Positions 38,898 through 47,247 of a DNA stretch of 64,000 nt are shown here, in pieces. The stretch's first letter is position 1. Every line of letters begins with the position of its first letter. The stretch is from DATEDA01 sp963789885 (lineage in GTDB: Bacteria; Pseudomonadota; Gammaproteobacteria; Burkholderiales; SG8-39), in NCBI GenBank assembly GCA_963789885.1, contig CAWBNB010000033.1, positions 124,001-188,000 on the forward strand, given 5' to 3'. A program made the position numbers and the translations under genes. The notes under the pieces are model-generated. The model was not told where the DNA came from. It did not search any database and worked only from the letters and a program-made list of their open reading frames with translations.

Positions 38898-39527
38898 ATG
38901 AAACACACCAACACGCTTCTGACTTCGGTAGTGGCTGCCATGCTCGGTCTCGGCCTGATGGGCGCTGGGCAGGCCGCCCACGCCAAACATGTCACACCGC
39001 CACCCGTGCCCGGAAATCTAGAGGTGCCGGCAGGGAACACCGCCTTCCTCGTGGGTCACGCCACCGGCACCCAGAACTACGTCTGCCTGCCCTCGGGCAC
39101 TGGCTTCGCCTACGTACTCTTCACGCCCGAGGCCACGCTGTTCGACAAGCATAATAAGCAAATCATCACCCACTTCTTCAGCCCTAACCTCGCCCCAGAC
39201 CAGGGTGAGACCGCTGGCACGATTCGCGCCACGTGGCAGGACTCGGAGACGAGCACCGTCTGGGCCAAGGTGAACCAAGGCGACTCCGCCACCCACGCCA
39301 CCAACTCCGACTTCGTCGCGGTCGGTGCCATCGCCTGGCTCAAGCTTACGCGGGTTGGGGCCCAGGACGGACCGACCGGTGGCGACACGCTGTCGGACAC
39401 CACCTTCATCCAGCGGGTGAACACCTCCGGAGGGCTCGCACCGGCGGACTGTACCTCGGCAGCAGACGTCGGCAAGGAGGCGTTCGTGCCTTACAAGGCC
39501 GACTACTTCTTCTACTCGGCCGACTGA
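38898..39527 (+). CDS. secreted DUF3455 protein
   Basis: A 209-residue product with a signal peptide (LTSVVAAMLGLGLMGAGQAAHA). The mature part has the DUF3455 pattern: LEVPAGNTAFLVGHATGTQN followed by YVCL, a central FTPEATLFD and TWQDSETSTVWAK, and a C-terminal YKADYFFYSAD. Function unknown; the family is often secreted in soil bacteria. ATG 38898 follows atggagacg. GC content is visibly lower than in neighbours (many ACC/AAC codons), which suggests transfer. The 284 bases after it, to the tRNA, hold no gene I can see. Confidence 0.82.
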   Translation: MKHTNTLLTSVVAAMLGLGLMGAGQAAHAKHVTPPPVPGNLEVPAGNTAFLVGHATGTQNYVCLPSGTGFAYVLFTPEATLFDKHNKQIITHFFSPNLAPDQGETAGTIRATWQDSETSTVWAKVNQGDSATHATNSDFVAVGAIAWLKLTRVGAQDGPTGGDTLSDTTFIQRVNTSGGLAPADCTSAADVGKEAFVPYKADYFFYSAD

Positions 39528-39811
39528 CCTGCCCGCTTCAGCGCTACCAGGGTCGAGTTCGTAAAGTCCCGCCCCGTTGCGACGCCCCATACAGCGACAC
39601 ACGACTGTCCGCTTCTCCGACGCTCGACAGGCAGCAACGGGTCGAACTCGGTCGGTCGCTGATCCCGAAAGGAACTCGGGATCAAGCTACCGCCCGATCA
39701 CGCCTCTCTCGCGCCCTGTGACGAATTTGTGCCGTGAGTTGGATAGAATCGGGTCGTGCGAAGTGGGCCTGCGCGGACCGGTTTCTCAGTTAATCAATCG
39801 CTTGCCCACAC

Positions 39812-39895
39812 GCCGGGATGGCGGAACTGGTAGACGCACGGGACTCAAAATCCCGCGGTGGCGACACCGTGCGAGTTCGACTCTCGCTCCCGGCA
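39812..39895 (+). tRNA. tRNA-Leu (CAA anticodon)
   Basis: 84 bases fold as a class II tRNA: acceptor GCCGGGA / TCCCGGC, D arm GGCGGAACTGGTAGACGC, anticodon stem CGGGA/TCCCG around CTCAAAA (anticodon CAA), a long variable arm, and T arm GCGAG-TTCGACT-CTCGC. The discriminator is A. CCA is not encoded (the next bases are gtc). The integrase gene lies downstream in the same direction, and the 3' end is the left attachment site of the island. Confidence 0.95.
39875..39895 (+). repeat. attL-like repeat (tRNA-Leu 3' end)
   Basis: GTTCGACTCTCGCTCCCGGCA ends the tRNA gene. The copy at 44584-44603, GTTGACTCCCGTTCCCGGCA, matches it in 18 positions with one gap. Confidence 0.65.
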
Positions 39896-40027
39896 GTCCT
39901 AGCATCTCTCTCCTGAGTGCAGCAACGTCGCGTCAGAGTGCAGTAATCCACTGATGCATTTGGCGAAGTAGGCTTACTTCGTCGTCGTTGCAGTGCGCGA
40001 CGCATCCGCCTCAATGCGCCTCTATGC

Positions 40028-40062
40028 GCGATTTACTGGCGGATAGGCTGGCGGATACGGAG
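40028..40062 (+). repeat. integrase arm-type repeats, left end
   Basis: Two near-tandem copies of ctGGCGGATA (tactggcggataggctggcggatacggagg). The same pattern, GGCGGATAgtgtGGCGGATgcCGGAGG, recurs at 44525-44551 next to the right end, and a weaker copy (GGCGGATCgacagaCGGATC) lies at 44681-44700. Repeats of this kind beside att sites are typical integrase arm-binding sites. Confidence 0.5.
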
Positions 40063-40074
40063 GAGGGGCGAAAA

Positions 40075-41361
40075 ATGGCCAAGCGGCTCATTGGGGCGAA
40101 GCTGAACCTGCTTTCGGCGCGGCAGGTGTTCAACGCGCGCGAAGCCGAGCTCTCCGACGGCGGTGGGCTCCTGCTCCGCTGCTTCGGCGCCCAGGCGGCC
40201 TGGGTATTCCGCTACACGAGCGCGGCGGGCAAGCGACGCGAAATGGGGTTCGGTACCTGCGCGCGCCACAGTCCGCAGAGCTGCGGGGGAGAGCCTTACT
40301 CTTGCGCGCAGCCTTGCAGCCCGGGCGCGCGCGATGCTGGCGAGCAACCCTCCTTTGGACCCGATCGACGAGCGCGCGAAGGCGCGGGCGGTCGCCCGCG
40401 AGTCCGCGCGCTCGCACAAGGAAGAGAAGCAGCGAGAGAAGCTCACGCTCGCGCGCGTTGCGCGCACGTACCACGAGAAATTCATCGAGCCGCTGAAGCG
40501 CTCGACGTTCGCGATAGAGTGGATCCGGTCGCTCGAGAATCACGTTCCGCCGGCGCTCTGGCACAAACCCATAGCGGAGATCACGAGGGCCGAGCTGCTC
40601 GACTTCCTGCGCGACATCCAGCATCGCATGGCCGACACCGCGCAGCGCGTGCGGCGGCGGCTCGACGAAGTGTTCGACGAGGCGATCGAGCGGGGGGCGG
40701 TGACGTTGAATCCGGTCGCCATGCTCCGGACGAAGCTTCGCCGGGAGAACAGGCCCAAGCGGCCCGTGCCGCGCCGCGCGCTGCCGTTCGGTGCCGTCCC
40801 GCAGTTCGTGGGGCAACTGCGCGGCAAGCCGGGCATTGCCGCGCGCTGCCTCGAGTTCACTATCCTGACCGCAGCTCGCACTGGCGAGAGCGTCGGCGCG
40901 CAGTGGCGCGAGTTCGACTTGCACGCGCGCTATGGACAGTCCCTGGCGACCGGATGAAGGGCGGCGAGCCGCACCTGGTTCCCCTGTCCGAGCGCGCCGT
41001 CGCGATCCTGCGCGAGATGCAAGCCCTCGGCACGCCCTACGTGTTTCCGTCGACGAGGAAGGGTGGTCCGATGTCGAACATGGCCATGCTGGTGCTGCTC
41101 AAGCGGATGAAGTACACCGACATCACGGTGCACGGGTTCCGTGCCACCTTCAGCACTTGGGCGAACGAAACGGCCGCGGCGCGCCCCGACGTGATCGAGG
41201 CTTGTCTCGCGCACCGGGAGGGCGACCGGATACGCGCGGCGTACAACCGCGCTCAATTCGCGGGCGAGCGCCGCAAGCTGCTCGAGGCGTGGGCCGCTTA
41301 TCTCGACGGGCGAGAGCCGGCGAGCAACGTGATTCCACTGGCGGGCGCGAAGGCGGCGTAA
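40075..41361 (+). pseudogene. tyrosine-type integrase (P4-like), two frameshifts
   Basis: Site-specific recombinase for the island. It starts at ATG 40075 after aggagggg with KLNLLSARQVFNAREAELSDG, a DUF4102-type arm-binding N-terminus (GGLLLRCF). Near 40280 the frame moves to LTLARSLAARARAML and on to LTLARVARTYHEKFIEPLKR and EFTILTAARTGESVGAQWREF, with the first catalytic Arg. Near 40930 it moves again into KGGEPHLVPLSERAV, ITVHGFRATFSTWANE (His and second Arg) and IRAAYNRAQF, the Tyr region, ending at 41361. Repaired, it would be about 427 residues, normal for CP4/P4 integrases. Confidence 0.85.
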
Positions 41362-41487
41362 CCCGTCAGACCGAATCCCGCGGGGCGAAGCGTAGCACCG
41401 AGGGCTGATCTCGACGCTGCGTCGGCCCGCATCGGAGCGGAGGCTCGCGCCGCGCGAATCCGTCCGGGCTTGAACTCATGCGCCAAT

Positions 41488-41506
41488 GTAGCTACAATTG
41501 AGCTAC
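41488..41506. promoter_or_regulatory. palindromic operator of the RelB/YafQ operon
   Basis: GTAGCT-acaattg-AGCTAC is an inverted repeat with perfect 6-base arms, ending 21 bases upstream of the antitoxin start codon. RelB/DinJ antitoxins bind such sites, with or without toxin, to control their own operon. Confidence 0.55.
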
Positions 41507-41527
41507 GTTACCGCTGTTGGGGAAGCC

Positions 41528-41842
41528 ATGACCGATCTCTCGATGCCGAAGTCCACCGATGTCCGCTCCCGGATCGAGCCGGACCTTAAGGACCGCGCCG
41601 CCGAGGTACTCGCCGCCTGCGGCCTGAACCTGAGCGATGCAATTCGCCTGTTCCTGCACCAGGTCGTCGCCCAGCAAGGGCTGCCTTTCGACGTCAAGGC
41701 GCCGAACGCAGCGACGATCGCGGCGATGCGGGAAGCCCGGTCGATGAAGCGAGCGAAGTTCAGGTCTGCCCAGGGACTCTTCAATGACCTCGAAAAAGCC
41801 GGCGCAGCAAAAGCGCGCAAACCCGCCAAGAAGCAGCGATAG
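41528..41842 (+). CDS. RelB/DinJ-family antitoxin
   Basis: Neutralises the adjacent mRNA interferase and represses the operon. The 104-residue product has the ribbon-helix-helix start VRSRIEPDLKDRAAEVLAAC followed by GLNLSDAIRLFLHQVVAQQGLPFDVKAPN, which is the DinJ signature, and a long basic C-terminal helix (KKAGAAKARKPAKKQR type) that would wrap the toxin. ATG 41528 is chosen; TTG 41498 would overlap the operator. The toxin gene starts inside its last 59 bases in another frame. Confidence 0.88.
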   Translation: MTDLSMPKSTDVRSRIEPDLKDRAAEVLAACGLNLSDAIRLFLHQVVAQQGLPFDVKAPNAATIAAMREARSMKRAKFRSAQGLFNDLEKAGAAKARKPAKKQR

Positions 41843-42104
41843 CGCCAAGCAGTTCCGCAAGGATTGGGAGCGCCTGAGCCACTCCGGGCGCTACGACATG
41901 CGGCGGCTCAAGGAGGCGATGCTCCTGCTGATCGCGAACGAGGGCCCGCTTCCGCCGGAGTACCGGGACCACGAGCTCACTGGTGATTGGAAGGGGTTCC
42001 GCGAGTGCCATATCGGCGGGGATTTCCTGCTCATCTACCTTGTCCGGGAGGACGGCGCGATCATCTTCACCCGTGCTGGCACGCACGCCGACTTGTTCGA
42101 GTAG
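41784..42104 (+). CDS. YafQ-family mRNA interferase toxin
   Basis: Ribosome-dependent endoribonuclease of the RelE fold. The 106-residue product has FRKDWERLSHSGRYDMRRLK at the start of the fold, the conserved DHELTGDWKGFRECHIGGDF and LLIYLV segment, and a C-terminal RAGTHADLFE that carries the catalytic His. The N-terminal 15 residues, which overlap the antitoxin gene, are Lys/Gln rich; a start further in is possible. First choice is the partner of the preceding antitoxin. Confidence 0.88.
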   Translation: MTSKKPAQQKRANPPRSSDSAKQFRKDWERLSHSGRYDMRRLKEAMLLLIANEGPLPPEYRDHELTGDWKGFRECHIGGDFLLIYLVREDGAIIFTRAGTHADLFE

Positions 42105-42258
42105 GCGAGAGGCTCATGCGGGAGGGACCGTTCCAGACACTGCCCGGCCGGGAGACCCGGCTCTCCTACGACATGGCCCCGGAGGATCCGAGCACGCGCC
42201 GGCACGTCCGCGGATCCGCTGCTTACGACGAGGCGACCTGCGCCTACGACGAAGCTAA

Positions 42259-42965
42259 ACTCCCCTTTACCCGGGCGGCGAGCTCAACCTCCGCTTCCCC
42301 GGCCAGTATCGCGATGCCGAGACCGGGCTCTTCTACAACTACTTCAGAGACTACGATCCGCAGACGGGCCGCTACGTTCAGTCGGATCCGATCGGGCTGC
42401 GTGGCGGTATCAACCCGTACGCGTACGCGTACGTCAACCCTCTTCGCTTCTACGATCCGCTGGGCTTGGAAGTGGCGATCGTCGGGCATCTGGCTGCAGG
42501 GCTACTCGGTACGTTCACGCACCCAGACTCGTATCACCTGGCACTGTCACTGAACCCGGATAGCAAGTGCGAGTGCACCGGCGAAAGGCCTAAAACCGTT
42601 GGCGCGCAACGCGAGCGCGGGAGACTCGTAACGAAGTTCGACTACCCCGGGGACCATCGCAAGTCGGGCGACCTTCCGGCAGATCGTCCCCACCCCCGCC
42701 GGGCATGACCGATTGCGAGTTCATCGATCGCATCATCGACGCGGCTCAAAGATACGGACAGTACCTTCCGTACACGGTCCCTCCGATCAGCCCAATCCCC
42801 GGTGTGAGAGATGCTCAGATACCATCAGGGGCGTACAACAGCAACTCGTTCGTATCGGGGGTCCTAGGCGCCGCCGGTGCGACTCCTCCCGAGCTCACCC
42901 TGCCAACTCGGCCGTGGATTCAAGCGCCCGGGTACGAAAACCCGATCCATATCTCTCCGCGATAA
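42259..42965 (+). pseudogene. Rhs C-terminal tip (core end plus toxin domain), orphan and frameshifted
   Basis: From 42259 one frame reads the conserved end of an Rhs core: LNLRFPGQYRDAETGLFYNY, FRDYDPQTGRYVQSDPIGL, then NPLRFYDPLGLEV. The variable tip follows, VAIVGHLAAGLLGTFTHPDS and YHLALSLN. No start codon fits and there is no room for the 1,000-residue core, so this is a displaced tip. It continues in other frames: TFRQIVPTPAG (near 42670), then from 42705 MTDCEFIDRIIDAAQRYGQ and YNSNSFVSGVLGAAG to a stop at 42963-42965. Two indels or real decay break it. The toxin domain is not one I can name. Confidence 0.6.
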
Positions 42966-42971
42966 GACATC

Positions 42972-43277
42972 ATGGAAACTCGCCAATCATCAACGTTCCC
43001 TCTGACCGCGTGGCTGGGCGTGCCACTCGCGTATGCGGCTCTCGCGGTGCTCGTCTACTACCTCACCATAAGTGCGACACGGCTTCCGCCGTCGGCATTG
43101 AACGTCGGACCGTGGGCAGTCTTGCTCTTTGCGCTCGTAGCGGTAGGGGTCACCCTTGTCTGGAGAAGCAAGACACCGCGTCGTCCGCTTCAGCTCGCCG
43201 TGTATGTGGTCTTAATGCCATTGCTCCTGGCTGTCGTTTACGGAATCGTGGCTTGCGCGTTTGGGGATTGCTTCTAG
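42972..43277 (+). CDS. small membrane protein, candidate immunity to the Rhs tip
   Basis: A 101-residue protein with three predicted membrane helices (AWLGVPLAYAALAVLVYYLT, WAVLLFALVAVGVTLVW, LAVYVVLMPLLLAVVYGIVA). It begins 6 bases after the tip's last frame stops, which is where immunity genes of Rhs toxins sit. A membrane immunity protein would fit a toxin acting in the periplasm or membrane. Function is inferred from position alone. Confidence 0.55.
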   Translation: METRQSSTFPLTAWLGVPLAYAALAVLVYYLTISATRLPPSALNVGPWAVLLFALVAVGVTLVWRSKTPRRPLQLAVYVVLMPLLLAVVYGIVACAFGDCF

Positions 43278-44258
43278 GGTCGCGGGCCGCGAGCGGCGGT
43301 CCGTTCCAATTGCAACTACTCCGGAGACCCCGCGGCGCGGGCGAACAGAGCTCTCAACCCCGGAAAGCCCCCCTCTCGACCCCCTCTCTCCGGGGGTCGA
43401 GCCCGATATTTTCTCGGGTAAGCTCTCGGCATCCGTAAAGTCCTCGCCGCGGAACTTCGGCCAGGCAGGGTAGCTACCAGACTTGGTAGTGTAAGGGAGC
43501 GTTGAAGCATCAGAGCAGCTGTACCTTCGGCTACGCGCGTCGCCTGACGACGCCGTAGGCCGTCATCGAGAGCGATCGGCCGTGTCCTAGAGGCGCACCG
43601 ATCCGCGTCGCAACTGAGGCGCCGAGCATCATCGTCGGCGCAACTGGAAGAGCGCACCGTCCCAGCAGTCTGGCGAGCCCTGAGCTCGCGACGGTGCATC
43701 GCCGGCCTCCTTGGCCGGCAGAGCCGCTCGCCGCGAAATGCGCGTGCGTGAGATTCGGGCGAAGCGCTTCCCGCGCTCCCCTGAGTCTCCGCCGCGCGGC
43801 GTTCACAGGCGAGCGTCGTCACTGTGCCAGTGACGACGCGAGCAAGTCCCTGCGTTTGCACGGGTTTGCTCGCACGGTTCGGAGTGAGTCCCCAAGTGAC
43901 GGGGGTGCTCGACGCCCCCGACTGTCTTCCAGAGGCAGGTCGCAAAGGCCTGCACGTCCTTCGCCCAAGGAGGACAGCCCATCCGCGCCCTAACCGGCGC
44001 TCCTTGGACCCTGGGTCAATGGTCCCCGATGTGGCGGTCTCGTTCCTCGAGACGCGCATCGGCAGCCAATGCTGGCATGCAGCGGCGGCAGCTCAAGTGA
44101 TCGAGCGACTGCATACGGGAGTGGTGTCCCGTGTCCCTCGATGTTCTCGCCTGGCCACGGCCGGCGGGACGGACAGAAACACTTACCGAAGCGATTACAC
44201 CAACGACCGACGAGACGAGCAGACGCCGATCGCAGTGAACTTGAAAGAGGCAGCCTCA
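43278..44258. other. gene-poor stretch inside the island
   Basis: No frame here has a start, family motif and good codon use together. The short open frames are Arg/Ser/Pro rich, as expected of shadows. One clear element stands out: a hairpin with a perfect 10-bp stem, CTCGACCCCC (43375-43384) and GGGGGTCGAG (43392-43401), loop of 7, followed by cccgatattttc; it may terminate transcription from the immunity gene. Remnants of lost cargo genes are likely. Confidence 0.5.
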
Positions 44259-44504
44259 ATGGCCGACATCCTCTCGAACATGGTTCCTATTCTCGTCGAT
44301 GCTGTCGAGGGAGCGCAGCTCCTTCGGATCTCCGAGCGCCGATTCCACGAGCTCAGGCGCGAGCCCGGGTTCCCTGCAGCGGTGGTTCTCGGCGCGCGTA
44401 GCGTGCGCTGGCTGCGCGAGGAGCTCGTCAACTACGCACGTGGGCTTCCTCGCGTCGGCGTGCTGTACGAGCCTGTACAGCTCCAAGCGCGGCGTGCGAG
44501 ATGA
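44259..44504 (+). CDS. AlpA/excisionase-like HTH protein
   Basis: An 81-residue winged-helix protein with VEGAQLLRISERRFHELRR and PAAVVLGARSVRWLREELVNY, the AlpA/Xis pattern of HTH plus a basic wing. ATG 44259 follows ttgaaagaggca. Such proteins turn on the integrase or direct excision of P4-type islands; its place at the right end fits. The open frame extends upstream to 43824 but that part has no recognisable content. Confidence 0.75.
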   Translation: MADILSNMVPILVDAVEGAQLLRISERRFHELRREPGFPAAVVLGARSVRWLREELVNYARGLPRVGVLYEPVQLQARRAR

Positions 44505-44524
44505 CTGTTCGCGGCGGATGCAGC

Positions 44525-44551
44525 GGCGGATAGTGTGGCGGATGCCGGAGG
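44525..44551 (+). repeat. integrase arm-type repeats, right end
   Basis: GGCGGATAgtgtGGCGGATgccGGAGG, matching the left-end repeats at 40028-40062. Confidence 0.45.
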
Positions 44552-44583
44552 CACCTGCCCGGGAACCCAGCACTGGCGCGGGG

Positions 44584-44606
44584 GTTGACTCCCGTTCCCG
44601 GCACCA
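44584..44606 (+). repeat. attR-like tRNA 3' end with CCA
   Basis: GTTGACTCCCGTTCCCGGCA followed by CCA. The acceptor strand TCCCGGC is identical to that of the tRNA-Leu at 39812 and would pair with its 5' end. Here CCA is encoded, while at 39895 it is not, which suggests that this is the displaced original 3' end. Confidence 0.6.
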
Positions 44607-44734
44607 CTAACACCCAATCCCACGTGCGTCAGCGTCGCATCGAGGCACAGCAGTCCTTTGACGCGCACGCACAATTCTCAGGCGGATCGACAGACGGATC
44701 GCGACGATGCGAAGCTGATCAAACCGGCGCCGGC

Positions 44735-44980
44735 CTAGCGGCGCACCCTGAAGACCGCCAACGCCGTGGGCAGTTCCTTCCCCTCGCGCATCATCTCAAG
44801 GCAGCAATGCATGCCGTAGTCGTAGTAGTAGCCGGCGAGCGTCTCGGCGACGTCTTGTGGGCCGATCGGCCACCACTTGCCTTCATCTTTGAAGCGCATC
44901 TCGAAGCGCAAGCCGATCGCCCGCCGCACAAATGATTCCACCTCGGGCGTGCTCGGCGCCAATTGGAAAGTCGCGGTCAT
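44735..44980 (-). CDS. hypothetical small protein, 81 residues
   Basis: A soluble protein with VESFVRRAIGLRFEMRFKDE and an aromatic stretch, AGYYYDYGMHCCLEMM, in the middle. No signal peptide or membrane segment. ATG 44980. Codon use is reasonable and the composition is protein-like. No family recognised; it lies just outside the island. Confidence 0.45.
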   Translation of the reverse strand: MTATFQLAPSTPEVESFVRRAIGLRFEMRFKDEGKWWPIGPQDVAETLAGYYYDYGMHCCLEMMREGKELPTALAVFRVRR

Positions 44981-45216
44981 TCAGGCCTTGTCATCTGCCT
45001 GTCAGAGTACTACGCAAAGTCTCAGCGTCGACCGTCTCCATATGACGACACCTTGCCGTCTTGACAGGTAGTTCGCCGTGAAAAAAGTCCCCTGTGCAAG
45101 CTTCCCCATGAGGGAGCCCGTGCCGCCGTTCACGCGCGACGCCTCTCCGGCAATAGGCCCGAAAGCTGCTTCTGCACCCACATGTCCCGGTACCGCGGCT
45201 GTCATTTTTCAGACTG

Positions 45217-45516
45217 ATGACGGATACGATAAGCATCGAAGTGAAGACCGCGCGAGATGTCGAGCGACAGCTCGCGCGGATGGCCGCTCGTTCACCCAAG
45301 CTCGCGGAACTGCCGATCAGCCCGCTGTTTGGGGTGGACGATCTAGTGCGACTTGAACTCGCACTCGATCGCTTCGCCCAGGTGCATATTTCCGGACGGA
45401 GCAAGAAGCTCGTCGAGACCGTCCGAGCCGTCCTCAGCGTGGCGCGCACACGCCTTCGTGTGGCCGGCGCCATACGGCACGCCGTCGTCGTCGCGGAGGC
45501 TCGTCCGCGTCCGTAG
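45217..45516 (+). CDS. hypothetical small protein, 99 residues
   Basis: A mostly helical soluble protein: VKTARDVERQLARMAARSPK, LAELPISPLFGVDDLVRLEL, RSKKLVETVRAVLSVARTRLR. ATG 45217. No recognisable domain. Divergent from the 81-residue hypothetical gene, with about 235 bases between them that hold no other gene. Confidence 0.4.
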   Translation: MTDTISIEVKTARDVERQLARMAARSPKLAELPISPLFGVDDLVRLELALDRFAQVHISGRSKKLVETVRAVLSVARTRLRVAGAIRHAVVVAEARPRP

Positions 45517-45623
45517 ACCGAGCCGCGCTGCACCGCTAGTCCGCACTGTCTAGCTCGTCCCGCCGATGGTGCCGGCCGGCCGGGCCTGCCACGCTCCCGC
45601 GTTTCACAGAGACGGAGTGAGCG

Positions 45624-46079
45624 ATGCTTCCTTCATTCAGCGAGATGTTCGGTCGTCTGCTGACCGCCGAGGGCCAGGGGCGGGCGGCCCGGACGGTGGA
45701 GTGGTTCGGCTGGCTGTGCCTTGCCGAAGGCGCGACGATGCTGTTCGCACCACATTTCGTCGCCGCGGTCCTGCACCTGCCGGCGCTCGGGGATCAGGCC
45801 GCGAACTACTTTCGTCTCGCGGGCCTGCTGGTGGGCGGTCTCGGGATGCTGTACGTCGTGGCGGGACGCTTGAACGCGACCGGCTTCGTGTTCGCGTCGC
45901 TGCTCGACCGGCCCCTGGTGCCCCCGACGATGCTCGTCCTCTGGCTCGTCGGGATCATTCCCGGCACGCTCGCGCTCGCGTTCGCGCTGATCGACGGCTC
46001 GAGCTTCCTGTGGACGTTCTTCACCTGGCGCGCAGAAGCGCGCGCGGGGATGGTGGCCGCGGTGGTGCGACCCGGATAA
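45624..46079 (+). CDS. membrane protein of unknown function
   Basis: A 151-residue protein with four predicted membrane helices (WLCLAEGATMLFAPHFVAAVL, FRLAGLLVGGLGMLYVVAGR, PPTMLVLWLVGIIPGTLALAF, plus a shorter one). The start ATG follows acggagtgag. The pattern of an N-terminal amphipathic segment and four helices recalls DUF4345-like proteins, but I am not sure. Convergent with the response-regulator gene (10 bases between them). Confidence 0.65.
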   Translation: MLPSFSEMFGRLLTAEGQGRAARTVEWFGWLCLAEGATMLFAPHFVAAVLHLPALGDQAANYFRLAGLLVGGLGMLYVVAGRLNATGFVFASLLDRPLVPPTMLVLWLVGIIPGTLALAFALIDGSSFLWTFFTWRAEARAGMVAAVVRPG

Positions 46080-46089
46080 AGCGGAGGAC

Positions 46090-46809
46090 CTAACGCGCGG
46101 CCGCCGCGCCGTTGGCGGCTTCGGCAGTGACCGTCTCGAGGCGATAGCCGTGCTGGTAGACGGCCGTCAGCCGCCAGCCGTTCTCGGGCACTAGGCCGAG
46201 CTTCGCGCGCAGGCGGCTCACGTGGGTGTCGACGGTGCGCGTGTTGAGGTCCGGGCTGCGGCCCCAGACCGATTCCAGGATGTGCCCGCGCGAGACCAGG
46301 TTCCCGACGTTGCGGAAGAGGAACACCGCCAGGTCGAAATCCTTCTGCGTCAACTCGACCGGCTGACCGGAGCGCAGCACCGAGCGCCGGTCCAGGTCGA
46401 TCTCGAACTCGCCGACCTTGATCGCCTCGGTCGTCCGCGGCTGCGGCCGCGCCCGGCGGCCGAGGGCTTCGACCCGCGCGAGCAGCTCGTGCTTGCGCAG
46501 CGGCTTGACCAGATAGTCGTCGGCGCCCGCCTTGAGCGCCTTCACGATGTCCTGTTCGCTGTCGCGCGCGGTGGCGAACAGCACCGGCACGTTGTCGCGG
46601 ACGTTCGCGCGCACCCAGGTCAGCACCGCGTCCCCGTTCACGTCGGGCAGCTCCCAATCGAGGACGAGGAGGTCGAAGCTGTCGCGGGTCATCACGCGCT
46701 GGAACTCGCGCCCGCGGTGGAAGGTGTGGCAGGCGTGGCCGGCGCCGGCCAGCCAGACCCGGACGAGGTCGGCCTGCGAGGGGTCGTCCTCGAGAATCGC
46801 GATCCGCAT
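46090..46809 (-). CDS. OmpR-type response regulator
   Basis: Output of the phosphorelay encoded upstream. The 239-residue product has a receiver (acidic ED at 7-9, D51 as phospho-acceptor in LVLDWELPDVNG, Lys in LVKPL) and a winged-helix DNA-binding domain (LTQKDFDLAVFLFRNVGNLV, RTVDTHVSRLRAKLG, YQHGYRLE). The Ala-rich tail is unremarkable. It follows the HPt gene by 37 bases and reads in the same direction. Targets are unknown. Confidence 0.93.
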   Translation of the reverse strand: MRIAILEDDPSQADLVRVWLAGAGHACHTFHRGREFQRVMTRDSFDLLVLDWELPDVNGDAVLTWVRANVRDNVPVLFATARDSEQDIVKALKAGADDYLVKPLRKHELLARVEALGRRARPQPRTTEAIKVGEFEIDLDRRSVLRSGQPVELTQKDFDLAVFLFRNVGNLVSRGHILESVWGRSPDLNTRTVDTHVSRLRAKLGLVPENGWRLTAVYQHGYRLETVTAEAANGAAAAR

Positions 46810-46846
46810 GAGGGGAATCCCTGAAGTGGCGGCGCCGCCCGGCGCC

Positions 46847-47146
46847 TCAGTCGAACGTGACCTCTACGAGCTCGAGATACTCGGCCAGCGCCTCGACCGG
46901 CGGGCGGACGTCCTCGCCGCGCGCCGCGTTCCGCTCGATCTCGGCGCCGAGGCGGGTGATCTCGTCGAAGCCGTAACCCCCGCCCGCGCCTTTGAGGATG
47001 TGGCCGATCCGGCGCGCCTCCTCGAAGTCGCCTTTCGCAGCCGCCTCCCGCAGCCGCCCGATCTCGCTGCGGCGGTTGGCCAGGAACCGCGGGATGAGGT
47101 CCCGCAACTCGCCCGAAACCCGGACGCTGTGACGCGAGGGTGCCAT
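46847..47146 (-). CDS. histidine phosphotransfer (HPt) protein
   Basis: A 99-residue HPt domain: DLIPRFLANRRSEIGRLREA, then the phospho-accepting H49 in ARRIGHILKGAGGGYGF. It moves phosphate from the hybrid kinase's receiver to the OmpR-type regulator. ATG 47146 is chosen over the longer frame (to 47188) because it gives a compact domain. The three genes kinase-HPt-regulator make a complete relay. Confidence 0.88.
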   Translation of the reverse strand: MAPSRHSVRVSGELRDLIPRFLANRRSEIGRLREAAAKGDFEEARRIGHILKGAGGGYGFDEITRLGAEIERNAARGEDVRPPVEALAEYLELVEVTFD

Positions 47147-47247
47147 CGTGCGAATTCTAGGATTCAAGGCCGCCCCTGTGCGCGGCAAAAAGTCCGATCA
47201 GGATGCAGGAACTGCATTGCAAAGCGGCAACATTCATCGGGGAGAAA

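Larger units (their letters stand above)
39875..44606. mobile_element. 4.7-kb genomic island integrated at tRNA-Leu
   Basis: The island starts in the tRNA-Leu 3' end and finishes at a second tRNA-like 3' end (44584-44606). The integrase is first and points away from the tRNA; next come a RelB/YafQ pair, an Rhs toxin tip with candidate immunity protein, about 1 kb without genes, and an AlpA-like regulator at the far end. This is the usual build of a P4/CP4-type island. Arm-type direct repeats (GGCGGATA) sit beside both ends. The integrase is frameshifted, so the island is probably fixed. Confidence 0.7.
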
